Source: Brassica napus (taxonomy: Eukaryota > Streptophyta > Magnoliopsida > Brassicales > Brassicaceae). From it: DNA of 64,000 nt. Shown piece after piece: positions 1-12,636 of this stretch. The notes below the pieces were generated by a model. That model made no database searches. It was not told the origin of the DNA and saw only the letters and a list, made by a program, of their open reading frames with translations. The stretch is from positions 28,712,770 through 28,776,769 of the forward strand of contig NC_063452.1 in assembly GCF_020379485.1 (NCBI RefSeq), written 5' to 3'. Every line of letters begins with the position of its first letter. The stretch's first letter is position 1. Made by a program: the position numbers and the translations under genes.

Positions 1-599
1 TTTTTTGTGCAACCTTCTAATATTTAAATAACAAACTATTAGAGATCAGAATATTGAAGTGCTCAAAAATTTCAAAGCAATTTGTGTACATGGTTAGCAA
101 AAAGAAACAGAATATTTATCTATTTATTAAAGTGAAAAATTTATATATTATTCGAAATTGAATCCGGTTAACAAATTTCAAAGCAATAGATCGCCACAGT
201 CATCTAGAAATGACTAAAAAGATTCTCTAAAACAAAATTTAAAGGGACGATGTATACAATGTCGAATAATATTAGCCATAAAATAAAAAGAAAATTACAA
301 AGAAACAAAAAATCGAGAGTTATATGGAAATCTAAAGGCGGTTAAGACCTAATCCTCCGGACATTTTTTTTATAAAATGAAAATTTCAGAGAAAAGATTC
401 GGACATTGACACATTGTGAGTAGCAAGAAATGGAATGATTCGTTGATTCCCTCTCCAAAATCCTTTTTTTATATTTATTTTATTTATTAAAGTGAAAAAG
501 GCTGAGACGAAAGTGGCGATCATTGGATAACCGCCTCTTCTCCCTCTCTTCTGAGAAAAAAAAAAAAGAAAGGAAAACAAATTCTGCTCTCAGGCAGAG
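1..599. other. AT-rich upstream intergenic DNA
   Basis: AT-rich sequence upstream of the first gene. I see no coding signature, RNA gene or transposon end. A short minus-strand reading frame here starts in T-rich DNA and has no recognisable domain. Confidence 0.6.
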
Positions 600-614
600 T
601 ATAAAAGCCACGTG
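600..614 (+). promoter_or_regulatory. TATA box and adjacent G-box
   Basis: TATAAAA lies at 600-606 and is followed directly by a palindromic CACGTG G-box core at 609-614. Transcription of the metallophosphoesterase gene probably starts about 25-35 bases downstream. The G-box, a bZIP/bHLH binding core, would then lie between TATA box and start site, an unusual position. The assignment rests on motif and spacing only. Confidence 0.5.
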
Positions 615-629
615 ATTCGTTCTACGTTT

Positions 630-1605
630 GACTCATATCATCACAGATCATTCTTTCTTCAAATTCTTTTTTTTTTTTCAAAATTAGGGTTATTGTGTGT
701 TTTTGGGGGTAAGCTCTAAGCTCCACCACCACATTTTTTTTTTTATTTTGACCTGAATCTAATCAATCGCTTACTTGATTCTTCTCCAAACGGGTTTCTT
801 TCCGACACCCAGATTCACCTTACGGATTCGTTGCTGTTCTGTCTCAATTTTCCGCTGCTGTAGGTATGATTAGATTGGCTTCTCGGTTAAAGACTTTGGT
901 GAATGGATGTTGCAGATTTTTTGAAATCTATTGCAAATGTTTCTCTTGATCTATTGAATTAAAAGAGCATCTAATCTAATGATGTTTGTTAATGTTATTA
1001 TTTATTTATTTATTTGGGGATTGTATAGCATAAGAGTCGCAGGTTGCTTATTCTAGTAAGTTTGTTCTTTGGCTTATTTACTTCTCCTCTGACCAAAGTG
1101 TATTTGTACATCTTTGTGTGATTTCTTGAAGTGTTTTCACTGTTTCTTTTGATGGTATATCATATATGTGAGTTTGCTTCATACTATTAATACGATAAAC
1201 TGAGGAAATTAATTAAACAGCTTCAGGTTGTTTCTGTGTTGATTACATCTCTGGCTAACATTTTTTTAATGCTTTATGATGGTGTTAGCTTAGTTTGCTT
1301 ATGTTTGATGGGTGGATTTACAGATGCGCTTGTAATGCTTCTAGTATCAGTGATCATTTTTTAAAAAAATTCAGGGATCAAGCAAGGGTTCTTATGAATC
1401 AATCAGACAGCAGTCTAGATTATCCTCCTATTTGATATTTTTATACCATCTAATCATTTTCTGTAATGTGTGGCACTTGTTTGTCCATGGATACTGGATC
1501 ATTACTGTGGTTAATGTATTCTTCTTCATTTTCTTTTTGTTTCATTAGGCACAAGGTTTTGTATGCTGAACTAGACCCCGGAAACCCAAAGTTGTGTTGT
1601 TTTGT
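630..1605 (+). other. 5' UTR with a leader intron
   Basis: The sequence from about 630 is a CT-rich leader. A donor TAG|GTATGA after 863 and an acceptor TTCATTAG before 1549 define a 685-bp intron in the 5' UTR. The second leader piece runs 1549-1605 to the ATG. Long leader introns are common in constitutively expressed plant genes; the exact start site is inferred. Confidence 0.55.
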
Positions 1606-4600
1606 ATGGGCTCTGACAAGCACTCTGCTCGTTTATTGAATACCCTCAAAATGGAGAGGGTCAGGACGATTCTAACCCACACTTACCCTTACCCCCATGA
1701 GCATTCTCGCCATGCTATCATCGCTGTTTTTCTCGGTTGCCTATTCTTTATTTCCTCGGATAACATGCACACCCTCATAGAAAAGTTTTCAGTCAAGTGG
1801 TGGTTAATGTATGGCTGCTTGCTCGGATTCTTCTACTTCTTTTCTTCTCCTTTTATTGGGAAGACTATCAGACCAAACTATTCAAACTTCAGTCGATGGT
1901 AAGCATCTCTTCATTTCATTATGTCTTCCTAAAATATTTTACATTAATATTCAGTCTTTAAAGTTCTTAATTCTTTTTTTTTTTAGGTACATTGCCTGGA
2001 TTTTAGTTGCAGCTCTGTATCATCTTCCTAATTTTCAGTCCATGGGTTTGGATTTGAGGATGAATTTGTCCTTGTTTTTGACGATTTACATATCATCAAT
2101 AGTCTTCCTTGTTGTCTTCCACATCATTTTTCTTGCCCTTTGGTATGTTGGCCTTGTTTCTCGCGTGGCTGGAAGACGCCCAGAGATTTTAACCATTCTT
2201 CAAAACTGCACCGTAAGTAGTCCACCATGGGAGAGTCTTACACATTAAGCCCACTTATTTGCCTAGCTTAAAATACATAAAAGTTTACTGTCTTCATGTC
2301 TTTCATCTGTTCAGGTTCTTAGCATGGCTTGCTGTATCTTTTACAGCCATTGTGGTAACCGAGCTATTCTTAGGGACAAAACTCCTGGAAGACAGCAGCA
2401 TTCTAGCTTGTTTTCCTTCTGGAAAAGAGAACATCGGAACAATACCTGGATTGCACGGTTCATTCGTATGAATGAGCTGAAAGACCAAGTGTGCTCGTCA
2501 TGGTTTGCTCCAGTTGGATCCGCTAGTGATTATCCACTGTTGTCCAAATGGTTCATTTACGGAGAGGTATCTCTTTTTGAAACCCTTCAGTGAGCTGTGA
2601 TTATGTTTTATTTGTCCACCCTTTGATTTTTTGGTCTTGTTCCTATCTTGATACTTTCAGATTGCGTGTAATGGATCATGTCCTGATTCATCTAGCGAAA
2701 TTTCTCCCATATACTCGTTGTGGGCCACATTTATTGGTCTTTACATTGCCAATTATGTAGTGGAGAGATCAACAGGGTAAGTTGCATCTCTCTATATGAA
2801 CAGATTTGGTCTTACATTCAAATGGCATCTTTAATCTAAAACTTTTGTTACGCTGTTTCAGGTGGGCTCTGACACACCCTCTTTCAGTCGAGAAATGTGA
2901 GAAGTTGAAGAAGGAACAAATGAAACCAAATTTCTTAGATATGGTTCCTTGGTATTCAGGGTACGTAAATGCCAAACGAGCATTTCCCTTTTCTGCTTAC
3001 CATTGTTTTTATTGAGGAGAGTAAACGATGAAAGAAAGACAATTGACCAGGTGCTGACTTGTCTAATTATATATTTCAGAACATCGGCTGATTTGTTTAA
3101 AACAGTGTTTGACCTCCTCGTATCAGTGACGGTCTTTGTTGGTCGCTTTGACATGCGGATGCTGCAGGTATGGTTCTTTTTGTTTATGAGTTATATGATC
3201 AATCTTTCTCTGGCCAGACATCTGTTGTAATGTTTTTGATTATTTCCTTTTTGAAAAATCTTTAGGCAGCAATGACCAAATCTTGTGATGAAACCAAGAG
3301 GGAAGAACTTTTATATGACCACCTTGCTAACAAGGAAGACTTTTGGTTTGATTTCATGGCGGATACCGGTGACGGTGGGAACTCATCATATGCTGTTGCC
3401 AAACTTCTCGCTCAGCCTAATCTCGAAGTTGTATTGGGTGATGAATATCGACCTTTACCTCGGGGTAATGTACTGCTTATTGGAGGAGACCTTGCGTAAG
3501 TGATTTACATATTGTCTGTAGTCTTTACATATTCTCTAGCTTCCGATTGTAACCGTGGATGTCTTTCAATGATATGCCCCCAGATACCCCAACCCATCAG
3601 CGTTTACATATGAGAAGCGTCTCTTTTGTCCTTTTGAGTATGCGCTCCAGCCTCCCCATTGGTATAAAAATGACTCTATTGCTGTTGACAAACCTGAGTT
3701 ACCGGAGGGAGTGAAAGATCTAAAGGATTATGATGGTCCTCAATGTTTTCTCATCCCTGGAAACCACGGTGAGTTCTAGGTCTCACCATCATTTTACCTT
3801 TGAAATAAGTTGTTTCACATACTTTTGTTTCTTCTTCCACTGCCTCTGACCATAGAGTTGTTGTTTATTGTATCACAGACTGGTTTGACGGACTCAATAC
3901 ATTCATGAGGTATATATGCCATAAGAGTTGGTTAGGTGGCTGGTTTATGCCCCAGAAGAAAAGCTATTTTGCCCTGCAGCTACCTGAGGGATGGTGGGTG
4001 TTTGGTTTGGATCTTGCTCTTCATGGTGATATTGATGTCGACCAGTTTAAATTTTTCTCTGAATTGGCCAAGGAGAAGGTAATTTTGCATATCATATTTC
4101 CCTACGCTTTATAGATTTGTTGACACTATGTTATATTTTCGTTCCTACTCTAGTTCTACTCTTTAGTTTCTAAAGTAATCTTTAAAAGTGGTTTAGGCTT
4201 TATATTCTAGTGGCGTAGTGTTTTCATATTACACAATTTTCAGTATGTTTCTTAAGTAGAATAAATATTTTCTCATTCAGGTTAAGGAGGATGATGCAGT
4301 GATCATTATAACGCATGAACCCAGCTGGCTTCTTGATTGGTATTGGAGCAGCGATACAGGGAAGAACGTGAGGCATCTGATCTGCGACGTTTTGAAACAC
4401 AGATGTAAACTTAGAATGGCAGGGGACTTGCATCACTATATGCGACATTCATGTGCTCAGTCAGATGGACCTGCCCACGTCCAACATCTTCTTGTAAATG
4501 GCTGTGGAGGAGCTTTTCTGCATCCCACCCATGTGTTCAGCAAATTTTCAAAGTTCTATGGGTCTTCGTATGTAAGCAAGGCTGCCTACCCTTCTTTTCA

Positions 4601-6191
4601 CGATTCAAGCAAGGTAATCTTTTCTTTCTACAGGCTCTTTCACTAACTTGCCATGCATCCTGATGTTATATGGTGTTTTCTGCTGTTGGCAGATTGCTTT
4701 GGGAAATATTTTGAAGTTCCGGAAAAAGAACTGGCAGTTTGATATCATTGGTGGCATTATATACTTTATCTTGGTCTTTTCATTGTTCCCTCAGGTGCGT
4801 TTTAAGCTTTGATTGTCTTATTTAAACAGTGCACAGCATCCAGTTATAGAAGCTGAGCTGGTGTTTTATATGGTATAGCTGTTTTTTATTGCTATTCTCA
4901 TTTCTTCTCGTTTATCATTTTGTTTCAGTGTAAGCTAGCCCACATCTTACGAGGCGATTCGTTTCCTGGTCACCTGGAGAGTTTCTTAGGCACAGTTTGG
5001 AGCGCATTTGTATACGTGATGGAACAGTCTTACGTGTCTTTTACTGGTGTACTGGTTTTGCTGATCTCTGCAATCATATTCGTCCCTTCAAAATTATCTC
5101 GGAAGAGAAGGGTGATGATTGGAGTTCTTCATGTTGCTGCCCACCTGATGGCAGCTCTGATTCTCATGTTGATGTTGGAACTAGGCATAGAAATCTGTGT
5201 TCAGCACAACCTCCTTGCTAACTCTGGTCAGTTTCTATTCCATTACAATGTCATCGAGGCCAATGGATAACAAGTGACTCAGTGAATTTGTCTGTGATTC
5301 AGCCATTGATTAATTTTGTGACACTTTTGTTCCCACAGGGTATCATACATTGTATCAGTGGTACAAATCAGTGGAAAGCGAGCATTTCCCGGACCCTACT
5401 GGCCTTCGAGTCCGTATCGAACAATGGACGTTTGGCCTTTATCCCGCATGCATCAAGTATCTTATGTCAGCATTTGATGTTCCTGAGGTAATTACTGTGC
5501 TGTGTTTTTGTGTCTATTTCGATAAAACGACTGACCTGAGTGGGTTAACATCAGGTGATGGCGGTTACCCGGAACAACATTTGTAAAGAAGGAATGGAAT
5601 CTCTCTCTCGAAGCGGAGCTGTTATTTATTATGCTTCTGTCTTCCTTTACTTCTGGGTCTTTTCAACACCTGTGGTGTCTTTGGTGTTTGGAAGCTACTT
5701 GTATATCTGCATCAACTGGCTCCACATTCACTTCGATGAAGCTTTCTCTTCACTCCGCATTGCTAATTACAAATCTTTCACTCGTTTCCACATCAAAAAG
5801 AATAAAGACATTGAAGTATTCACTCTAGCCGTTGATAAGGTAAGAAAAGAATACTCTACAGTTGCTACAAAACTGGTAGTGCTGATACTAAAATGTTTAT
5901 CATGAACCAATCGTTATGGATCTTGTCATTGCTTGTTGTTGATTGAGCAGTAGTTTAATGAATCTTTATGGAACTTTAATTGTGTATATGATATGAGTGT
6001 AGGTGCCAAAAGACTGGAAGCTGGACAAAGATTGGGATGCAGAGCCGAAACAGAGTGGGGTGATGAGCCATAAGAGAAAGTTTCCAAGCAAATGGTGTGC
6101 ATCATCAGCGCAACAAGACCCTGTTGCTACCGTGAAAGTTGTGGATCGTTTCGTTATTTATAGATCACAGAATCAAAACGGAGTGTGTTAG
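1606..6191 (+). CDS. Multipass membrane calcineurin-like metallophosphoesterase
   Basis: Fifteen coding exons join in frame to 1014 aa: 1606-1898, 1987-2212, 2315-2566, 2661-2776, 2862-2960, 3080-3167, 3266-3495, 3584-3768, 3879-4078, 4281-4613, 4693-4794, 4929-5226, 5339-5487, 5555-5839 and 6003-6191. All introns are GT-AG. The N-terminal third has several hydrophobic segments. The phosphoesterase core shows ADTGDGG (about residues 390-396), GGDLAYPN (431-438), GNHD (494-497), THEP (574-577) and GDLHHY (611-616), the metal-binding motif order of the calcineurin-like family. More membrane segments follow between about residues 640 and 930. The start was set at MGSDKHS because it begins the conserved-looking region; an in-frame ATG 12 bases upstream is possible. 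The substrate is unknown. I recognise it as the counterpart of Arabidopsis At4g11800/At4g23000. It looks intact. Confidence 0.93.
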
Positions 6192-6568
6192 GTATGGATC
6201 AATACTTCACTGATCCTTGGCTATTGTTTCCCTACCATTTTGTATAAATTTAGTAATGTAATGTATGTAGTAGTAGCTCTGCTTCTTGTTTGCGTTACTC
6301 TACTCATAGTAAGATCAGTTGGCTAATATATAAAAAGGAATGATTTATTGTGTTTTGAGTTTTTAAGTTACAAAGACTGGCACAACAATCTCTATTACGC
6401 TACAGAATAAGTTTGGCACTCTTCTCTCTCAATCATACAACAATGAGTATGACTTTAATTAAACCTTATGTTACTCTCAAGAGCCTTCCTAATATTACAG
6501 AACAAGGGAGACAAAAAATAGCGTGGATGGCTCGATAAGCGATAACAAGGTCCTGTGTTTGGGCATGT
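6192..6568. other. Shared convergent 3' region
   Basis: About 377 bases separate the stop codons of two convergent genes. T-rich and AATAAA-like stretches near 6245-6345 could serve the plus gene's 3' end. The two 3' UTRs may overlap as natural antisense. No separate gene is seen. Confidence 0.5.
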
Positions 6569-8904
6569 TTATGAAGAAGGTGCGTATTCTTGGATGGCTG
6601 TTGCTAACTTATCCCTAGCCTCTGCTGTCTTTGTCCTTATCAGAAAGGTTCTAGGTGTTACTTTCTCGTTGGAATCCTCCTGCTGCAGGTAGATAAAATC
6701 AACGAAACTACAAAACCACCATGAAAGCACTAAAGAAAAAGCTTCTAATTTGTTTACCGATGAATGGAATATTGCAACAAGTGCGTTCTTCTGTGTGCTA
6801 GTCTTGATTCCAGTGTATAGTAGAGCATTCAGAAGCAGTTTCCCAACCTGGCAGAATGAAAAGGTTTAGAATCTGTAAACCAAGTTGTATGTGAAGTGTT
6901 TGTGTGGAACAGAATCATACATCGTTTCTGACAATAATTGTGGGCTTAGATTCTTTTGTCCCCTTGTCGACGCCTTCTTTGCATTTTATGTAGAGATTCC
7001 CCGTTCCTTTATCTTTCCATGCACCTTTATCTGTTGGGTCATTTGACTACATAATACACAAAGTTACAACAAGTTACTACAGCAAGATTAGAACATCAAT
7101 GTCAGTAAAATAGAGAGACATGAAACTACTTCACAACCACTATAACACCTAATAAGACTTCGAGTAAGAATAGTAATTAGGAAAAAAAAACATTTCCATC
7201 TCTAACAACCTTAATGGTTTCATTCGTGTTGGCTATATACATTTATGAACAACAGCAAAGTATTTGGAACAGTATATTGAGAAAGGGGAAAGATAACATC
7301 CAAGTTTCAGATAACACATACCTTGACATAGAGTTTGCATTTAACTTCATGAACCACAGTAACTCCCTTCTCTTCGGTTTTTTTGACAGATGGGCTGCTC
7401 GGTTGAGGTGGTTCATCTTCTGCAGAGTCAAAAGAATCCAATCTTTACACGCCCATTACGCCTTTGGTTTTTGTAACAATAGATATTTAAATATTGGTTT
7501 TAAATCAGTATTACAGTGGTCAAAAAACTTACCAGCCTCTGCATCATCTGGAGAATCTCGCTTTGCAGGTATGGACACTGGAGTAACTAAAGAAAGTAGA
7601 GGTTAGGTCACTGATATCAAAGTAATGACAAGTCCCATAAAATGCATTTTGGTAATGGGAAGTAGATACCTCCAGATGAAAAAGGGTTTTGGTTATTAGA
7701 AAATGAGAAAGAAGGTTGGCTATTAGAGATCCCTCCTGCTTGAGTGCTAGAAAATAGGCTAGGTGGGCTGCTCTTGGCTAAACCAAACTGGCCACTGCTA
7801 AAAGATCCAGTTTGGCTATTGGATGCTAAACCAAATGGACTGCTGGAGAATACTCCAGGCTGGCTTGAAAACGAACCAGACTGATGACTAGTGGAAAAAC
7901 TGGAAGATTGATTGGTTAAGAAGAGCCCAGGCTGATTGTTTGAAGTAAACAAGCTGGTATTTGAAACTGGTTTAACGTCGCTATTCTTGACTTCAGCCAT
8001 TGGTTTCTTCTCTGGTCCACGAGATTCTGGGGATGCATTCTCACCCTTTCCTTTATTTTCTTTTAGCCAGTTGACAACATCTTTGAACTTTTCCTGTAAG
8101 AGAGAGATGGGCATGGAGTAGATACATGTATGAGCTAAAGAAGTATTTACCACAAAGAAAAAAGCAAAGAAACTCAAAGAGTTAGCCAATGTATCCTTAT
8201 GGACATCTAAAACAGAAGACATAGCAGAATTAGAGAATGTGATTAGAGAATATAACCAGAATGTTGGAAGCATGGGTAATGTAGTCATTCATCCCATCTT
8301 CCCAAAGTTCATCAGGATGATTCTTCAGCTGTATTTGCACCCAACTGTTTTCACATTGAAGCAAACAAAATAGATAAAAGCATGTTTCAAAAAAAAAAAC
8401 TATATAGAAGACCCAAAAGTAGAGAAAGTAATGGTATCTCAAGCACATAAGTGTTCACCTTACAAATTGGTTATTAAGAGCTTTCACATGCTTCCTAGCT
8501 AACTCAGCCCTCTGTTTATCCAATGATGCGGCCGGCGATAACGAACTCTGGGTACCAAACAAGGATCCTTCCACTGGTTTTGCATTCTTAAACTGCAGAT
8601 CCTCTTTCAAAATTAGCTCTCAAGTAAAGCAAAACAAAGCAGGTCTCCAGTGATGAGGGCAATTTGAAACTCAAAATCGAAAAACTGTAAAAGTACAATG
8701 AGCCCCCCACGACTAAAAGGTGCCGACTTTATTCATCATCATCCAAAATAGAACTAATCATCAAGGAAAGTTTCGATTTTTCATATCCTAAACCCAGAAA
8801 CAGGGGAATCCACTCAATACTGGATCTTAACGAGATTCAATCGAGGAAAAACTCACTGGGGATTGGTTGGGTTCGGAAACAGCGGCGCGTTTGAGTCCCC
8901 TCAT
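6569..8904 (-). CDS. NUP50-like Ran-binding protein (RanBP1 domain)
   Basis: Nine exons give 391 aa in continuous frame: 8904-8857, 8592-8459, 8344-8257, 8093-7670, 7586-7533, 7419-7322, 7046-6921, 6847-6758 and 6682-6569. The N-terminus starts MRGLKRAA and has the NUP50-type short helical region. The large fourth exon encodes a Ser/Phe/Gly-rich stretch with repeats such as SSPFGLA and SGQFGLA, typical of FG nucleoporins. The last third (about residues 272-391) is a RanBP1/PH-type domain beginning VHEVKCKLYVK. NUP50 proteins act at the nuclear-pore basket with Ran and importin-alpha in protein import. Exon 2 was ended at the second of two possible GT donors (8458) because only that keeps frame into WVQIQLKNH. 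It corresponds by position and content to At4g11790. It appears intact. Confidence 0.9.
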
Positions 8905-9069
8905 GATTGATTGATTGATTGATTGATTCAGTCAGTCGCGGCGGCGGAATGAGAATCGGAGAAAACCAAAAGGAGGGGCAGCTGCTGCTTTAATGGACGA
9001 ACTTTTATTTAGGGTTTTTTATTATTGTGCCTTTCTTCACAAAAATTAAAAAAACAATTGTAAAACTAA
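8905..9069 (-). promoter_or_regulatory. 5' leader and proximal promoter of the NUP50-like gene
   Basis: Immediately upstream of the ATG is a TGAT microsatellite (about 8905-8930) followed by a GC-rich leader (8932-8945). The transposon-like sequence starts only about 165 bp from the start codon, so the proximal promoter is short or lies partly in inserted DNA. Confidence 0.4.
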
Positions 9070-9121
9070 AAAAACTTGAGTTATTTACAGTTAAAGAGTT
9101 TTTATATCACTCAAAAAGAAA

Positions 9122-9341
9122 CTTTCAGCTACTAAGATAGTTTATCTCAACTAAAATGAAACTAGAAATGAGTTTTTCAACTAGTGGGACCCATCATTAT
9201 CTCTTTTCTTTTTAATCTTTTTAATCTTTTTCTTTCAGCTACTAAGGTAGTTTATCTCAACTAAAATGAAACCAGAAGTAAGTTTTTCAACTAGTGGGAC
9301 CCATCATTATCTCTTTCCTTTTTAATCTTTTTCTTCCATCG
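9122..9341. repeat. Two-copy 110-bp tandem repeat
   Basis: The sequence starting CTTTCAGCTACTAAG at 9122 recurs at 9232 with few differences and continues to about 9341, giving a period of 110 bp. It lies in the left terminal region of element A, a duplication of part of the terminal repeat. Confidence 0.85.
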
Positions 9342-9903
9342 TTGTTTCTTTTTCTTTTCTAGCTAAAAATTATCTATCAATCTTTCCAAACAAGAAGAAG
9401 AAAAGACACGAAGATCTCAAAATACTTCAGATCCGTTATAATCTACACCGTCAAAAGTCCTAAATTCCTGCGTTCTTCCGTTTCAATCAAGCTCTGCCAT
9501 GAATTTCATCCATCGCCAATCTCCGCACCAGAGACTCTTTTGAAGTTTCGACCAAAGCTCTAGTCTTTTTGGGCCAACGAAACTAGCATCGCATCAGACT
9601 CTTTCATACCTTTTTCCGACGTCATGGCATCACATCTCGCCGTCACGGCTCCGCCAGAACAAGTTCGAGAGCACCAATGGCTATTTTATGTTTTTTGCGC
9701 GTTTGGTCCTTTAGGATTCACATAATTGCGTTTTGACCCCAATCTTTTAATTGTGCGGATGTCTACTCGAATTGACTCCCTAACTTCTTGATTGTTCATT
9801 TCAGCCCTTCATCATAACTACATGAATGGTCTTTTATCTTTTGCTTGCTTTCATTTTTTCTCCATATTGTCAAAATAAACAATTGTGTTTTGTGCTTTCT
9901 TAT

Positions 9904-10775
9904 GTACGTCATTCATGTACACAAGTACATAATGTCAGCGTACATGTGTACATGTGAAAGAGAGAATTTTATCTTTGTAAGTGTAAGGATGAGGAAGTGT
10001 GGTTTACGTGAATAGAAATAGTTCTCATTTTTTGAGTGAAGCTTAGTTTAGATCTTGATACCATATGCGTTGATATTATATTTCCTACCTTCTCTATGTA
10101 ACATGTGTGGTGTACACGTGTACAAGCGTTTTTGTGTACAATAAATAAGGAGGTGTACATGTGTACGCTAAATATGATAGTGTACATATGCAAAACAACT
10201 AGAAATTAATCAAGCTAAGGCCTACCATGAAGCTAGCATGAAAACACACACACTGATCAGAAGCTCTGAAACATGATGAGAGCATGATTTGGATAACTCA
10301 CAACCAGCATAAGTACTATATGTGATACTCTCTATCACTTTCTATTGATTTGGTAGCTCAGTCTCTTACCGGATTTAGGTGTACATATGGTTTTTCGTAC
10401 ACATGGATATTGACAAATTCAGGGTACATGTGGACATACATAACCAATAGAAAAATCCAGGCAATACGTACACAAATTTTGTTCTATCACATGTACAATA
10501 ATTCACATGTTCATCAATTAATTTGTACAATAATATATGGACACCAGAAAATATTTTAGATTTATTTGCAAGGATTCAAATGTACACCTGATAAATTTGT
10601 TTGGTACATTTGCAAATTACAATATTTATATGGTAAAAAATTGTAACTTTAAAAGCTATTTTATGTGTACATTATACTATGTACACAAATATTTTTCATC
10701 CATGTGTACAATAGTTCGCATGTACATTAATTGATTTGTAGAATAATACATGAACACCGGATCATTTTTGTACAC
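9904..10775. repeat. Cluster of GTACA/TGTAC motifs
   Basis: Roughly 25 copies of GTACA or its complement, often within palindromic GTGTACAC-like or TGTACATGTGTAC contexts, lie in about 870 bp of AT-rich DNA. Spacing is irregular, so this is not a simple tandem repeat. Short ORFs across it have no domain. Arrays of short family-specific motifs are known in non-coding parts of Arabidopsis VANDAL elements, where they bind the element's own VANC protein; that role here is inference. Confidence 0.7.
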
Positions 10776-11592
10776 ATATTGCAAGTTTCGTTATTTGTAT
10801 TGTCAATATGACCTACTCAACTTATGTAAATATGTTGTTCATTGATAACTCATAATTTTAGTAGGTTTTAACATTTGCATTTACCTCATTTAAATAAATT
10901 TGGGATGTATTTAGAGGTATTTTGTGCATATATTTGTTTATTTTTGTTTATTTGCATTTGACAAAGTCTAAAGTTCACATTTGAAAGTTTTGGGTTAATT
11001 AAACATGACTTATATGCAAATCTGGATGTTTTGAGACAACAATGGAAACATTTAAAATTACAAGGACCAAAAGTGAAAATTAAAGAAACTTCATCTCAAA
11101 GTTGAACAATGGCGATCAACATCTCGATGCAACAGCGGCTTCGCTTTATAGTCCACCGGAGGTCACAGAGAGAGGCTAAGATCACGGCAAAGACGTAACA
11201 TAGGGCATGACGTTGAAGCTCCCACCGGACTTGAGACACCGCAAAAGATAAGTCCCGTGGAAAAGAAATGAGACTGCGGTGGTGGAGCTCGTTGTGGCTG
11301 TGATTTGCGGTGTATAATAAACATCACTTGACATATCTCAAAAGATAGATTGAATAATAAAGATACTGATTATATGCATATCTTATTAAAAGAATGTTCC
11401 GAAAAAACAACATTCATTTTACAAAAAAAAATGAAGAACTGAAGAGAAAAAAACGAAGAAGAAGATACATGGGACCCACATTCTTTTATTTAGTTAGTTT
11501 ATGACTAGAAAATGAGTTTGGTTAGAAAAAACTGTCTTAGTAGCACAAACTGCCTTATAGTGTAATATTAAAACTTGAAACTGCCTCTCAGT

Positions 11593-12128
11593 CTAGGTTG
11601 CACGGAAGCTTCATCGGACGTACGCTTCCCACTTCGGAACCGGAATCGGAATCGGAACCTTGTGGAAGCTTACGGAATCTCGCTTCCAAAACGCTTCTAA
11701 AATATTCTATTTAAAAACACGTTGGGAGCTTACGATTCCATTTTGGAATCACGCTTCCACTTTTTCTTAAGAACACAATGTCATAAATAAATAGAAAATT
11801 AAATTCATAGTTTTAATTTATATAAAATCTAAATTTTAATAGTAATGAAATAGAGAGAATTAAAATATATAAATATTAAATCTAATACTATGAAGTATCT
11901 TTATGCATAGAGGTTTTTACTAAAGATATAGCATAGATTCAAATATATTGTGTCAATCATTTAGAAGTATTAAAAATAATTAATATAATGATTTTTTTAA
12001 ACTTAATTTATGTGTATTTTCACAATTTTAATATGAAATCATTTCAAAATTATTATAAATGAATAAATACTTAATTATAAGTTTAAATTATATAATTTTA
12101 GTCCAAGATTTTTAAAAAATTTCTTATA

Positions 12129-12175
<47 letters not shown>

Positions 12176-12301
12176 ATATATGTATAAATGGATATACGCT
12201 TCCAATACATATCCGCTTCCTAATTTTTTTAAAAAATTTCGCTTCTGCGCTTCTATACGCTTCCGCTTCCACGTATCAGCTTCCGTTTCCATGTAACATA
12301 G
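11593..12301. mobile_element. Nested non-autonomous hAT element
   Basis: This 709-bp insert is flanked by a perfect 8-bp direct repeat CTCTCAGT (11585-11592 and 12302-12309), the target length of hAT transposons. Its ends are imperfect inverted repeats, CTAGGTTGCACGG on the left and CTATGTTACATGG read inward from the right. Many GCTTCC/GGAAGC motifs fill both subterminal zones. The centre is AT-rich and includes a TA microsatellite at 12134-12168. There is no coding capacity. Confidence 0.75.
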
Positions 12302-12636
12302 CTCTCAGTGTAATACTTTCAAAAAACTTTATAGTAAAAAAGAATAAGAGAAAGATTCTCTTTTTATTATATGCTTCGTTTTAAAAAATAATTATATAGT
12401 GGAAAAATCTACCACTAAAAGGATGATTTCATGCTGTATTATATAGGACTAATCCAACGTGGATTTGTCCGATCGGAAACACTTATAAAGACATGCACCA
12501 TGTTAGACGTTGGAAGTGGGTGGTTCTATGCGACTTATCAATCAAAAATCGTGATATGTGGACCTTTTTTTTCTTTAACCTCGAGATATACCGGACTCAT
12601 GGAAAATCCAGACTAATCTTTGAAAACATGTGTAAC

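Larger units (their letters stand above)
9070..12332. mobile_element. Mutator/VANDAL-like element A with motif array
   Basis: The two ends are imperfect inverted repeats. Left 9070-9180 and the reverse complement of right 11470-12332 (with a nested insertion removed) share runs such as GCTACTAAGA and GTGGGTCCC or near-matches. The interior has no transposase. It carries a dense cluster of GTACA motifs, plus two GC-richer gene-like stretches (9480-9680 and 11105-11320) that resemble captured host sequence but have no usable frame. Exact termini and target duplication could not be fixed. Non-autonomous Mutator or VANDAL-type is the best guess. Confidence 0.5.

Noticed and set aside
7214..7606. 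Plus-strand 130-codon ORF
   Set aside because: Lies across exons 5-6 and introns of the NUP50-like gene in antisense; composition is not protein-like.
12075..12272. Minus-strand ORF with a Tyr/Ile repeat
   Set aside because: Translation of a TA microsatellite inside the nested hAT element.
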